In this document: in pieces, positions 1 through 9,759 of the stretch
Numbering within the stretch: position 1 is the first letter of the stretch
How the letters are laid out: each line of letters begins with the position of its first letter
Origin: Flammeovirgaceae bacterium UBA1842
GTDB taxonomy: Bacteria; Bacteroidota; Bacteroidia; Cytophagales; Cyclobacteriaceae
Length of the DNA: 48,266 nucleotides
Assembly (NCBI GenBank): GCA_002338655.1
Contig: DDIU01000047.1
Coordinates: 1-48,266 of the forward strand
Direction of reading: 5' to 3'
Translations under genes and position numbers: made by a program
Notes under the pieces: generated by a model
The model's database searches: none
What the model saw: only the letters and a program-made list of their open reading frames with translations
Told to the model about the DNA's origin: nothing

Positions 1-2
1 CA

Positions 3-3000
3 GGGCCTACGGACATCGCCAATGGCAGTGTAACGTTGCGATTGACCAGTGATGATCCAGCAGGCGAGTGTGGTGTAAAGAGTGATGATGTAGTGGTAAC
101 TGTAACAGGCCAACCAACAGCTAATGCGTCAGGACCCACAGCCGAAGATTGCGATTTAGTCTATAATTTAAGTGCGGTACAGAGCGTATCGGGCAGCACG
201 GGATTATGGAGTGTTCAGGTAGCGGGCCCAGGAACGATCAGTTTTGGGGACGACACCCAGTTCACCACCACGGCCACGGCCACTTTAGCAGGCACATACA
301 CGTTACGATTCACCGAGACTGTGGGCAGTTGCATCTCTTTTGATGATATAGTGGTAACCTATACGACTGCTCCTGTGGCCGATGCTGGCACGGGCGGGGA
401 CGAGTGTGATTTAGACTTCACCTTTGGCGCTAATCCAAGTGTAGGATCGGGCCAATGGAGTTTGGTAAGTGGGCCTGGGGTAATTACAGGGACACCAGAC
501 CTAACCAATGCGACAGAGCCAATAACAGTGGACACTTATGGCAGTTATGTATTTAGGTGGACAGAGACCAATGGTGGCTGCGTGGACAGTGAAGACATTA
601 CAGTTAATTTTTACGAGCAGCCAACTGTATCAGCGGCCAATCAATCTATTTGTAGTACATCCACAACTAACGTGATTATTTCTAATCCAAATGGAGTCTC
701 TGGAACGACATTTAGTTGGACCATAGGTACGGTTACAGGTACTGTATCAGGCCAGAGCGCAAGTAGCGGTAATGTAATTACTCAGACACTAACCAGTGCC
801 ACAGGAGGTACAGTTGAATATATCGTTACACCGAGTGCAAATGGATGTTCAGGTTCACCAATTACTGTTGTTGTTACAATTGATCCAATACCTGTAGGTA
901 CAAGTATTCCTGCCGGTACATTTGAAATATGTTCAGGCTCAACTCTTTCAATTACACCATCAACCCCGAATGCACCAAGTTCAACATACAGTTGGTTGGG
1001 GGATAATGGCAGCGGTGGTAATGGGATTATAACTGATTCCCCGATCAACAACACAGACAACCCAATTGATGTGACTTATACAATAACACCAACTGGACCA
1101 GCACCAACTAATTGTGTAGGAAGTCCATTCACAATTGTCGTAACTGTGAACCCGAATCCTGTATTGACGATCACAAATGCCGCCCCAAGTATTTGCAGCG
1201 GAGATGCTGTAGACATCACACTTAACAGCCCTACACTTAATCATCAAATAAATTTAGTTAGTGTTGTTTATGGAGCCGTAACAGGTGGAACGGCAACAGG
1301 TCCTTACACAAATGGAAACAAAATAACTGAAACACTTAATAACAATACGAGTGCGGCAATTGATGTTACCTATGAATTTAATGTAACAACTTCTGATGGT
1401 TGCCCCAACGGGGTTCTAGCTAGTCAGTTTGCCACGGTTACCGTAAGTCCAGCTCCGGCATTTTTAGTCACCAATAATGCCCCAACAATTTGTTCAGAAG
1501 AATTGTCGGATATAGATATTACTTCGACTACGGTTGGTGCTGTGATTGAACTGATTAATGTGGTGGCTTCGTCTGTTCAAATTGTAGGAACACCTGCAGT
1601 TGGATCTACTTATTTAAATGGCGCCAATATTTCAAATCAACTAAGAAACCCAACTAATTCTGTTCAAACGGTAACTTATACATTTGAAGTCAAACTTAAT
1701 AATTGTGTGAACCCTACAACCCAAACAGTAGTGATCACAATTAATCCAATTCCAACTCTCCAAACCTCAGTGGCAGCACAAACTATATGTGATGGAGACA
1801 TGACCAATATTGTACTAACCAACCCAAATAATGTAGCCAATACAAACTTCAGTTGGACAGTAACGCCAACTGCAGGAATTACTGGTGCGTCAGCAGGATC
1901 TGGGGGTCCTTCTACTGCAACAATAGCTCAAACCTTGAATAATTCCGGTAATGCGCCTGGTACGGTGACATATGATATCAAACCAACGGCTAATTCCTGT
2001 GACGGAGCTTCCAGATCAATTATTGTAACAGTAAATCCTACACCAACTTTGGCAACAACGGGGAATGAAACAATATGTTCAGGTGAAACAACAAGCATTA
2101 TGCTTTCTAACCCTAACAATGTTGCTAATACTAGCTTTAGCTGGGTAGTTCTGAATAATATAAATTCAGTATCTGGTGCAGTCAATGGATCAGGAACTGC
2201 AATTACACAATCATTATTTGTAAATAGTAATTCACCTGCCGGTTCTGTTACCTATAGAATTACCCCAAGTGCAAATAATTGTGATGGAGCGTTTCAAGAT
2301 GTAGTTGTAACTGTTAATCCACTACCAGTGGCCTTTGCTGGATTTGATTATGCAATATGTGCAGACGGTGAAGTATTTCTAACTGCTTCTCTTACTGGAT
2401 CAGCAACATCAGGTACCTGGACAGGTGGTAATAATGCATCAGGATTTAGTAATAATCCAGTAATCAATAATGAAGAGATCACATACTCATTTGATCAGAC
2501 CGATAGTTTAGCAGGTTTTGTAACATTTACCTTAACCACAAATGATCCTGATGGAGCTGGACCATGCTCAAGTGTGAGTGATCAGATCACTGTAATAATC
2601 AATTCGTTACCTGTTGTCTCGTTTACTGATTTGCCAGATTCTATTGCAGAGAATGATGCGCCAATTAATTTATTTGGTTCACCTTCTGGTGGAATATTTA
2701 GTGGTGATGGTATTTCTGGTAATTCGTTTAATCCTGCTGGCGGAAATGTTCTTGAGGACAATTTTGTGACCTATACATTTACAGATGCTAATGGTTGTAC
2801 AAATTCACAGACACAAAAGATATTTATTAATGGAAAACCATTGATTGTAATAGGAAACCAGAATGTTCAAATATGCGAGACCTCCGCACCTGATTTACTG
2901 GAGGCAGATCCAACCGGTGGTACCTGGACAGGAACTGGGGTAGTTAATATTGGTGGAACGAATTACGAGTTTAGACCGGCAGATGCAGGAATAGGCACAC

Positions 3001-5291
3001 ATACCCTAACTTATACATTTACTGATTCTAATAATGCAACAAATAGTGCAGACTTGGTTTACGAAGTATATCCTACAGCAGTGGTAGATTTTGGGCCAGT
3101 AAATTTGTGCTTTGATGCACCTATTGCGTTCAATGATAGTTCTACTGTTAATCAAACTTCTGTTGCTTCGAATGTATCAAGTATAGTAGAGTGGAACTGG
3201 CAATTTTTTGATAGCGACAATAATATAATTGGTGCTTCTGATATACAGAACCCTACAATAATATTTAATTCTCCGGGAGATAAACGTATCGTACTTACAG
3301 TGGTTTCTAAAGCTGGGACTTTTACATGTTCCTCATTAGCTACTAAAACCATAACTATTGGCTCAGTACCAGATACACGGTTTAAATGGGAAAGTGTCTG
3401 TAACGGTGATTTCACAGCTTTCATTGATGATACTATTTTGGACATTGGTTCGATTATTAATTATGAATGGAATTTTGATGATGGTAACTTAATATCTGGG
3501 GCAGGTACGGGTGATGCTTCACAGAATCATGGTGATGGGGCTGAAACGCAGGGTAATTTTATGGACCCAGAACATAGATATGTAAATGTTGGTGATTATG
3601 ATGTGACACTTACTGTATCCACCAATGAAGGATGTACTAAATCCTATACTCAAAACATTGATATTTTACCTCAAACTCAAATTTCGGATTTTCCCTACAC
3701 TATTAATTTTGATCAGAGTGATGGTGATTGGGCAGAAGAAGTAGAATTGCAGCGGGATACAACAAAAATTAGTAAGAATAGCTGGTTGTATAGTAATATA
3801 GGCAGTGGGGACATTAGCCCTAAATATGCTGGGGATGGTTTCTGGTGGACTGGAAATAATGCTGGAAGTTATTATAATAGTGAACAGAGCTGGGTAAATG
3901 GACCATGTTTCGATTTCAGTGTTGTTGAAAGACCTATGATAAGTATGAAAATTGCTTCTTCAACAGATAAGGGCTTTGATGGAGCGGTATTACAATCTTC
4001 AATCGATGGAGGTGTAACGTGGCAAAATATAGGCAATTTGGATGCGGGTGGCATTAATTGGTATAATTCAAATTCGATATCAGCTAAACCTGGCGGACAG
4101 GCATTTGGATATGGATGGACAGGTAGTGAGGATGACATTAAAATTGACGCGTCAGATAGCGATGTTTTAAATTGGATAGAAGTCCGTCACAACTTAAATG
4201 GCCTTAAAGGACAGTCTAATGTATTGCTGCGTGTTGCTTTTGGTAGTAATTCTGATAATTCTGCAAGTCAGAAAAACGGTTTTGCATTTGATGACGTGTA
4301 TGTGGGTGAGAAAAACCGTCTGGTATTGATTGAGCATTTCACCGACTCAGAATTTAACTCCAGTCGAAATATGGATAATCAACTGTATGACCTTGGTCAG
4401 GCTCAGTTGAACGATTTTGGAGCAATAGATTTTACAACCTTGCAATATCATATTGATCAATCTGGTAATGACTTGTTTAATCAGGACAATCCGGGTGACC
4501 CAAGTGCTAGGAGTATATATTATGGGGTATCACAAGCTCCGGCTACAGTTGCTGATGGTTTGAAATATGCAGATGACCCCACTAAATTAACAACCCAAAT
4601 AATAGATAAGAGATCACTTACTGACCCGTTATTTAATATTACTATTGATACATTGTCAACTACGTCAGATGTACTTTCCGTTAGAGCGGTTTTTGAGGCA
4701 AACACTGTGGTAAATGATATTGTGACTTTACAGATAGCAGTAGTAGAAAGTGATATCGTTAGAAATGGCGTTACTTATAGAAACGTTCTTAAGAAACTGC
4801 TTTTGGGTGGGGAAGGCCAAAGTGTTAATACTTCTTGGGTGGCAGGACAAAAGCAAACGATTACCTATGATTGGAATGTTGATGTTGAAATATTCAACCC
4901 TGCAAACCTATCAATAATCGCTTTTGTCCAGAATAAAACCACACGTGAAATATATGGAACCGCCCTAATCAAGGGACAAATTCAAGATGAATCGACAGTC
5001 ACATCTATAGGTGAGGATTTACTAGATCAGGTGCGTCAAATATCAATTTATCCCAATCCGGCAAGTAATGAGCTGAACTTTCAATTGAATGAAAAAGCAT
5101 TGGAAGAATATAGCTGGGCAATTGTGGATCAACGAGGAATATCAATAATGAAAGGGGCAATGGAGTTCAATCCGCTTGGGGTACAAACCATTAATACTTC
5201 AGAATTGAAAAATGGGGTTTACTACGTAATTATTGAAGCCAAAGACAAGCCACTTATCTATCGTAAACTGGCTATAATGAACAGAAAATAA
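3..5291 (+). CDS. giant secreted PKD-like repeat protein with T9SS sorting domain (5' partial)
   Basis: The frame is open to the window edge, so the protein begins upstream; the TTG at 36 is only the first possible start inside the window. From residue 1 at position 36, residues 1-190 hold Gly-rich Ig/PKD-like units with the motif RFTET. Residues ~195-875 hold about seven PKD-like modules, each with an ICSG-type start, a TFSWTV-like core and a VTVNP end. A classical PKD domain (YEWNFDDG) follows at ~1130-1215. Residues ~1225-1425 resemble a jelly-roll / choice-of-anchor module, and ~1428-1640 an Omp28-like region. The tail from ~1668 (YPNPASNELNF ... GVYYVIIEA) is a type A T9SS sorting signal, so the protein is probably exported by T9SS to the cell surface or medium. 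The role is likely adhesion or matrix, which is inference. It stands alone, ending at a strong hairpin before convergent genes. Confidence 0.9.
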   Translation, partial: GPTDIANGSVTLRLTSDDPAGECGVKSDDVVVTVTGQPTANASGPTAEDCDLVYNLSAVQSVSGSTGLWSVQVAGPGTISFGDDTQFTTTATATLAGTYTLRFTETVGSCISFDDIVVTYTTAPVADAGTGGDECDLDFTFGANPSVGSGQWSLVSGPGVITGTPDLTNATEPITVDTYGSYVFRWTETNGGCVDSEDITVNFYEQPTVSAANQSICSTSTTNVIISNPNGVSGTTFSWTIGTVTGTVSGQSASSGNVITQTLTSATGGTVEYIVTPSANGCSGSPITVVVTIDPIPVGTSIPAGTFEICSGSTLSITPSTPNAPSSTYSWLGDNGSGGNGIITDSPINNTDNPIDVTYTITPTGPAPTNCVGSPFTIVVTVNPNPVLTITNAAPSICSGDAVDITLNSPTLNHQINLVSVVYGAVTGGTATGPYTNGNKITETLNNNTSAAIDVTYEFNVTTSDGCPNGVLASQFATVTVSPAPAFLVTNNAPTICSEELSDIDITSTTVGAVIELINVVASSVQIVGTPAVGSTYLNGANISNQLRNPTNSVQTVTYTFEVKLNNCVNPTTQTVVITINPIPTLQTSVAAQTICDGDMTNIVLTNPNNVANTNFSWTVTPTAGITGASAGSGGPSTATIAQTLNNSGNAPGTVTYDIKPTANSCDGASRSIIVTVNPTPTLATTGNETICSGETTSIMLSNPNNVANTSFSWVVLNNINSVSGAVNGSGTAITQSLFVNSNSPAGSVTYRITPSANNCDGAFQDVVVTVNPLPVAFAGFDYAICADGEVFLTASLTGSATSGTWTGGNNASGFSNNPVINNEEITYSFDQTDSLAGFVTFTLTTNDPDGAGPCSSVSDQITVIINSLPVVSFTDLPDSIAENDAPINLFGSPSGGIFSGDGISGNSFNPAGGNVLEDNFVTYTFTDANGCTNSQTQKIFINGKPLIVIGNQNVQICETSAPDLLEADPTGGTWTGTGVVNIGGTNYEFRPADAGIGTHTLTYTFTDSNNATNSADLVYEVYPTAVVDFGPVNLCFDAPIAFNDSSTVNQTSVASNVSSIVEWNWQFFDSDNNIIGASDIQNPTIIFNSPGDKRIVLTVVSKAGTFTCSSLATKTITIGSVPDTRFKWESVCNGDFTAFIDDTILDIGSIINYEWNFDDGNLISGAGTGDASQNHGDGAETQGNFMDPEHRYVNVGDYDVTLTVSTNEGCTKSYTQNIDILPQTQISDFPYTINFDQSDGDWAEEVELQRDTTKISKNSWLYSNIGSGDISPKYAGDGFWWTGNNAGSYYNSEQSWVNGPCFDFSVVERPMISMKIASSTDKGFDGAVLQSSIDGGVTWQNIGNLDAGGINWYNSNSISAKPGGQAFGYGWTGSEDDIKIDASDSDVLNWIEVRHNLNGLKGQSNVLLRVAFGSNSDNSASQKNGFAFDDVYVGEKNRLVLIEHFTDSEFNSSRNMDNQLYDLGQAQLNDFGAIDFTTLQYHIDQSGNDLFNQDNPGDPSARSIYYGVSQAPATVADGLKYADDPTKLTTQIIDKRSLTDPLFNITIDTLSTTSDVLSVRAVFEANTVVNDIVTLQIAVVESDIVRNGVTYRNVLKKLLLGGEGQSVNTSWVAGQKQTITYDWNVDVEIFNPANLSIIAFVQNKTTREIYGTALIKGQIQDESTVTSIGEDLLDQVRQISIYPNPASNELNFQLNEKALEEYSWAIVDQRGISIMKGAMEFNPLGVQTINTSELKNGVYYVIIEAKDKPLIYRKLAIMNRK

Positions 5292-5302
5292 AGAAATATT
5301 GG

Positions 5303-5336
5303 GTTTATTGGGTTGGATACATTCAACCCAATAAAC
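5303..5336. terminator. perfect 13-bp hairpin between convergent genes
   Basis: Arms at 5303-5315 and 5324-5336 are exact reverse complements around an 8-nt loop. The hairpin begins 12 bases after the stop of the giant protein gene and lies 7 bases from the stop of the minus-strand ORF. It has no long T tract on either side, so it may act as a weak bidirectional terminator or a 3'-end stabiliser. Confidence 0.6.
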
Positions 5337-5342
5337 ATTCAT

Positions 5343-5651
5343 TCAATTAACGAGCGATGATACCTGGTTTGCGAGTGCCAATACCGTATCTGTCTGATTT
5401 AAGTTAGGCCGTATTGCCCTAATCGTTGAAATATCACAAAACCTAACTTCCTTATTGTAACTATGTATGTCGACTATTCCATTATCATGCACGATAACTT
5501 TGGGATTTAAATTTTTGTATAATAATGTTTCTTCAAAGCTAAAAAAATTAAAAACCCTGCACTTGGTGTATTTTTCCAGACTTATGCCAAGTAAGTTCAT
5601 ATCGTAGGACTCTGAATCAATTAAAAATATTACTTCCATCTTCTTCTTCAT
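5343..5651 (-). CDS. small receiver-like protein, truncated fold
   Basis: This frame can start at 5777 (144 aa) or at the internal ATG at 5651 (MKKKMEVIFLIDSES, 102 aa). I chose 5651 because the protein then begins with a receiver-like first strand, VIFLID followed by acidic residues. FFSFEETLLYKNLNPKVIVHD resembles the beta2-alpha2-beta3 part of a response-regulator receiver, with the D of IVHD near the phospho-acceptor position. The rest of a receiver (the Thr/Ser and Lys strands) is missing, so it is either a stunted receiver or a chance resemblance. The longer form would add a hydrophobic N-terminal stretch. It lies downstream of the hybrid kinase on the same strand and could belong to the same transcript. 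Function unknown. Confidence 0.5.
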   Translation of the reverse strand: MKKKMEVIFLIDSESYDMNLLGISLEKYTKCRVFNFFSFEETLLYKNLNPKVIVHDNGIVDIHSYNKEVRFCDISTIRAIRPNLNQTDTVLALANQVSSLVN

Positions 5652-5794
5652 GCCAAAATTCTTATTGTAAATAAAAATGCATGATGCTATTAATATGCCA
5701 AGTGTAAAATGTGCTATTAGGAGCGATTTAGAATAGTAATCACAGCTACGTTTTCCCGATATGGGAAAAAAGTTCATAGGAGAGAAATGCGTCT

Positions 5795-7708
5795 TTAAAT
5801 TTCCTGCTTTAATTCCTCAATTGCCACCTTTACAATTGAAGAAAGGTCATTAATCATGGCCTCCATATTCTTGGTTTGGTTTGCAGTATTACCGCTTAGT
5901 TCGATTGCTTGAACCAGCTCCTTAGCGCTTTCAAGTCCAACAAACGTAATAGAGGGTTTTAATTTATGGGCTAGATCACTTAATTCGCTCCATTTGGCGT
6001 TTGCTGCCATATTTTTCATTTCAGTTAAAATAGGAGGTGTGTTTTTAATAAAGGTTTCGATCATATCCCTGATAAAATCTTGATCGCCATCACAAACACT
6101 CGATAAATAGGATAGATTAGTAACTTTATTATTACTACTTATATTTCTACTCTGTTCAGCGAGCTTAGTTTGATCGACATGTTTCGAAATCACGATAAAC
6201 AATGATTCCGGATGAAATGGCTTAGATAAATAATCATTCATTCCAACATCAAAACACTTTTCATTATCACCCTTGATGGCATTGGCTGTTAGGGCAATGA
6301 TCGGTATGCCTGCTTTGATTGGGTCATCAAACTTCCTAATAATTCTTGTGGCCTCGAAACCATCCATTATCGGCATTTGAACATCCATTAATATAATATC
6401 AAAATCTGATTTTTTTAATTTTTCAATGGCCATATACCCATTCTCAGCTCCATCTACATTGCAATGCCACTTTTTAAGGATGTTGGTAGCGTACAGTCTA
6501 TTGATCTCATTGTCTTCTACTAAAAGTACATTAAGATCTTTAAATGAATGTTGGGTAATGTCATGGTTTTGATTGCTTTGAAAGACTAGATCATTGGAAG
6601 TGCCCTTCTCATAAGGTATGATAAATGTAAAAGTAGTCCCTTTATTTTCCTTGCTTTCAACTTTGATAGTTCCATTTTGTAGTTCTACAAGCTGCTTTAC
6701 TATGGTCAGTCCTAAGCCTGTGCCGCCATATCTTCTGGTTACACTAGCGTCAGCTTGTGTAAAGCTGTCAAAAATACGATGTATTTTATCGGCAGGTATG
6801 CCAACACCAGTATCCTTAACCTCAAATTTTATGTGACTATATTTTTTGTTCTCCTTTAGTAAACTCACATCGATTATAATTTCACCTATGTGAGTGAATT
6901 TTACCGCATTGCCAATAAGGTTGATCAATATTTGATTGAGCCTTGCGGGGTCTCCCAGTAACACATCATTAACTTCTGTCGAAATGGAATATTTGAGCCC
7001 GATTCCTTTTTCTTTAGAAGTATATAGGAAAGTATCCAAAACTGCGCTCAGCCTATCTTTAATATTGAATCCGATTTTTTCCAACTTTAATTTCCCAGAT
7101 TCAATAACTGACAAATCCAATATGTCATTAATAATCACCTTTAAACTCTCGGTGGAGTTTTTAATGGCATTCAGATATTTCTTTTTTTCTTCCTCACTGT
7201 TCGTTTCTGATAATAGGTTTACCATTCCTGATATCCCATTTATTGGGGTCCTTATTTCATGACTCATATTCGCCAAAAACTGCTCTTTGGCTTTTTGGGC
7301 CCTTAGGAGCTCCTCAGCATCTTTTTTACGTTGTGTAATATCACGGCAATCAAGGATAAGTGCCTGTACACCTTCTTTGTGCTGAAGGTTTATTGAATTG
7401 AATTCCAAATAGCGATAAGTGCCGTCCTTACATAGGAACCGGAATTCAATACTTTCATCGTAGGGTTTGCTGATACTCTGATCAAATTCTCTTTTAAATT
7501 CCTTTAACGTACTTGGTTTTATATAGTCAAAGAAGTTTTCATTTACCAAGCTTGAGGGTGCATGGCCCAACGTTTCTTCTACAGAGGGGTTATGGTATAA
7601 AATATTGCCTTTATAATCGACAATAAAAATGATATCGGAACCATCTTCTACAACAGCCTTGTAAAAAAGACCTTTCGCCAGATAATCTTTAAGGCTTTTA
7701 CCATCCAT
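5795..7708 (-). CDS. hybrid sensor histidine kinase (PAS-HisKA-HATPase-REC-HPt)
   Basis: A 637-residue cytoplasmic kinase with no membrane segment or signal peptide. Order: PAS/PAC ~15-128; HisKA with the H-box FLANMSHEIRTP and phospho-acceptor His150; HATPase_c with the N-box (NLIGNAVKFT near 263-272), G1 DTGVGI (299-304) and G2 GGTGLGL (328-334); receiver ~390-510 with VEDN and phospho-acceptor Asp442 in MDVQMPIMDG and the conserved SKPF; C-terminal HPt ~530-637 with His581 in LAHKLKP. A complete internal phosphorelay is therefore present. Its start codon overlaps the stop of the upstream response regulator gene by one base, so the two are probably translationally coupled and form a cognate pair. 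The HPt could pass phosphate to the sigma54 activator; this is inference. The stimulus is unknown, and the soluble PAS points to an internal or redox-type signal. Confidence 0.93.
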   Translation of the reverse strand: MDGKSLKDYLAKGLFYKAVVEDGSDIIFIVDYKGNILYHNPSVEETLGHAPSSLVNENFFDYIKPSTLKEFKREFDQSISKPYDESIEFRFLCKDGTYRYLEFNSINLQHKEGVQALILDCRDITQRKKDAEELLRAQKAKEQFLANMSHEIRTPINGISGMVNLLSETNSEEEKKKYLNAIKNSTESLKVIINDILDLSVIESGKLKLEKIGFNIKDRLSAVLDTFLYTSKEKGIGLKYSISTEVNDVLLGDPARLNQILINLIGNAVKFTHIGEIIIDVSLLKENKKYSHIKFEVKDTGVGIPADKIHRIFDSFTQADASVTRRYGGTGLGLTIVKQLVELQNGTIKVESKENKGTTFTFIIPYEKGTSNDLVFQSNQNHDITQHSFKDLNVLLVEDNEINRLYATNILKKWHCNVDGAENGYMAIEKLKKSDFDIILMDVQMPIMDGFEATRIIRKFDDPIKAGIPIIALTANAIKGDNEKCFDVGMNDYLSKPFHPESLFIVISKHVDQTKLAEQSRNISSNNKVTNLSYLSSVCDGDQDFIRDMIETFIKNTPPILTEMKNMAANAKWSELSDLAHKLKPSITFVGLESAKELVQAIELSGNTANQTKNMEAMINDLSSIVKVAIEELKQEI

Positions 7709-9072
7709 TATTTTAACGATTCATCTTCCATTTCTTTCAGGTGTCTATAAATGGTCGATTTACCTATATCAAGTTTATCAGCCACTTTAAGTACATTATC
7801 ATCGTACTTGTTTAGATAGTGGCGGATAATCTTAAAAGTATAATCTCTCAATGTCATCTCTTCAATAAGAAAGTTAGATTCTCTAGAGACACTATTAAAA
7901 CTAATATCATCTGCTGTAATTTCCGTACTATTGGTCATAACGGCTGATAGTTCAATTATAGATTTTAGTTCACGGATATTTCCTGGGAATGGGTAGTTTA
8001 ATAGTTTGGTTTGAGCTTCAGCACTCAAAGACAGTATTGGCAAATCATTTTCTTTGACAAATTGCTGCAAGAAATATTTACTCAAAAGAATAATGTCAGA
8101 ATCACGTTCACGCAAGGGGGGAAGGTGTATAGGCAGACCAAGCAATCTATAGTACAAATCCTCTCGGAATTTGCCCGCTTTTACTTCTTCTGCAAGATCA
8201 CGATGTGTGGCTACCAAAAGTCTGAAATTCAGTTTTATAACTTCATTACCACCTATTCTCGACAGCTCACGTTCCTGTATTGCGCGCAATATTTTTGCCT
8301 GTAGGCTCAAATCCATTTCCCCTATTTCATCAAGAAACAATGTACCACCTTCACTTTCTTCAAACTTCCCTATTCTTCTCGTATTGGCACCTGTAAAGGC
8401 CCCTTTCTCATAACCAAACAGTTCACTTTCAAGAAGGTCTTTAGGTATGGCGGCAATGTTTACTGCTACAAATGGCTTTTTCTTTCTTTTTGAATTATAA
8501 TGAATGGCTTTAGCGGCCAGTTCCTTTCCTGTACCAGTTTCTCCAGTGATTGAAACCGTAATATTTGATTGCACTGCTTTCGATAATAGGGCAAAAATTT
8601 TCTTTATCGCACTACTATTGCCAATAATGCTATTACCAAATTCATATTTTTCAGATATTTCTTGTTTTAGGTAATCGATTTGTTTGGTAAGGGATATATT
8701 TTTGCGTGCATTATTGATGGTGTTCAACAACCGATCTTTAGTTTCTTCATCCTTGATGATATAATCGTATGCTCCTGATTTCAATAAATGTACCGCTGTA
8801 CCTATTTTTTCCTGAGCAGAAATAATAATAACTGGAATGTTAGGATCAATACTTTTTATTTCTTCCAATACGTCTTCACCCGGCATGTCAGGCAAAGTGT
8901 AATCCAATGTGATGATATTTGGTTTTTGGCTGAGATTATCAAGTAAGCTTTTCCCAGTTTCAAACGTGCTTACTTCAAAATCAGGGTTTAAACTGAGAAC
9001 ATATTGAAGGAATTTGGTGTAGGTGGGGTCATCTTCAACCACAAATATCTTCACAGGTTCTTTTTCGTACAT
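7708..9072 (-). CDS. sigma54-dependent response regulator (NtrC family)
   Basis: 454 residues. The N-terminal receiver (1-125) has VVEDD and phospho-acceptor Asp57 (TLDYTLPDMPG). A short coiled linker leads into an AAA+ domain (~145-385) with Walker A GETGTGKE (177-184), the sigma54-contacting loop GAFTGA (224-229) and Walker B TLFLDEIGE (244-252). The C-terminal Fis-type helix-turn-helix is ~410-454 (VADKLDIGKSTIYRHLKEM). The intact GAFTGA loop means it should activate RNA polymerase carrying RpoN. It is the first gene of the pair with the hybrid kinase (1-nt overlap). I found no convincing -24/-12 site in this window, so its targets are probably elsewhere. Upstream of it lie about 200 AT-rich bases separating it from a divergent gene. 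Confidence 0.95.
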   Translation of the reverse strand: MYEKEPVKIFVVEDDPTYTKFLQYVLSLNPDFEVSTFETGKSLLDNLSQKPNIITLDYTLPDMPGEDVLEEIKSIDPNIPVIIISAQEKIGTAVHLLKSGAYDYIIKDEETKDRLLNTINNARKNISLTKQIDYLKQEISEKYEFGNSIIGNSSAIKKIFALLSKAVQSNITVSITGETGTGKELAAKAIHYNSKRKKKPFVAVNIAAIPKDLLESELFGYEKGAFTGANTRRIGKFEESEGGTLFLDEIGEMDLSLQAKILRAIQERELSRIGGNEVIKLNFRLLVATHRDLAEEVKAGKFREDLYYRLLGLPIHLPPLRERDSDIILLSKYFLQQFVKENDLPILSLSAEAQTKLLNYPFPGNIRELKSIIELSAVMTNSTEITADDISFNSVSRESNFLIEEMTLRDYTFKIIRHYLNKYDDNVLKVADKLDIGKSTIYRHLKEMEDESLK

Positions 9073-9225
9073 TGGGGCTTTAAATCAAAGTGATTCAGAA
9101 ATATAGTATACAAATTGACAAAAAAGAACTTGGTTAGTAATTAATTGATAATTAATTGTTTTGTGATTTAAAACCAAGACATTTTTTAAAAGTCAACTCG
9201 CTATTTTGTTAATATAATACTTAAA

Positions 9226-9259
9226 TTTAAAACTTCAACTTATTTAAAACTTCAACTTA
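9226..9259. repeat. two perfect tandem copies of a 17-bp unit
   Basis: 9226-9242 and 9243-9259 are identical and directly adjacent, and the second copy ends 17 bases before the ATG at 9277. They lie in the AT-rich divergent intergenic region (9073-9276). They could be tandem operator half-sites or simple duplication; nothing else shows a role. Confidence 0.7.
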
Positions 9260-9276
9260 CTAAACATTATTAGAGT

Positions 9277-9741
9277 ATGATAGAAGAATTCAAAGTGCTA
9301 ACCAATGAAGAGGTTGAGACCATGTTAAAGGCTCCTATCCTTGTTACTATTTTGATAGCAGGAGCAGATAATGAAATTGATAAATCTGAAATGCAACAAG
9401 CAATAAGTATAACCAAGTTAAAGCAAAAGAAAGCCCGGTTAGACTTAATTGACTATTATAAAGAAGTGGCTACTGACTTTGAAGATAAATTGAAGGTTAC
9501 AATTCAGCAATATCCTAGCAGTGCGGCTGAGCGTAATCCATTGATAATTAAAGAGTTGGAAGATTTGAATGCTATATTGCCTAGGCTCAGCAGTCATTTT
9601 GCAATTGAGTTTTTTGCCAGTATTAAGGATTTGGCAAAAAAGATAGCCGAATCCTCAGGTGGGCTGCTGGGATATATGGCGGTAGGTTATGAAGAATCTA
9701 AACTTATTGGGCTTAAAATGATTAAAGACCCTTCTCAATAA
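9277..9741 (+). CDS. hypothetical protein, TerB-like N terminus
   Basis: 154 residues, mostly helical, with no signal peptide. The N-terminal third (ILVTILIAGADNEIDKSEM) has the hydrophobic helix followed by an acidic D-x-E-I-D pattern seen in TerB/DjlA-type metal-binding helical domains. The similarity is short and I treat it as a hint only. The C-terminal part carries the Gly-rich stretch SSGGLLGYMAVG. It is followed after 18 bases by the rhomboid gene on the same strand, so the two are probably co-transcribed. Close homologues are likely in related Cytophagales, but no function can be given from sequence. Confidence 0.8.
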   Translation: MIEEFKVLTNEEVETMLKAPILVTILIAGADNEIDKSEMQQAISITKLKQKKARLDLIDYYKEVATDFEDKLKVTIQQYPSSAAERNPLIIKELEDLNAILPRLSSHFAIEFFASIKDLAKKIAESSGGLLGYMAVGYEESKLIGLKMIKDPSQ

Positions 9742-9759
9742 AAAAGGGTATCATAATAT

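Noticed and set aside
5652..5777. Longer start of the receiver-like ORF with a possible membrane helix.
   Set aside because: The added region has no family resemblance, and the internal ATG gives a better domain start, but I cannot exclude the long form.
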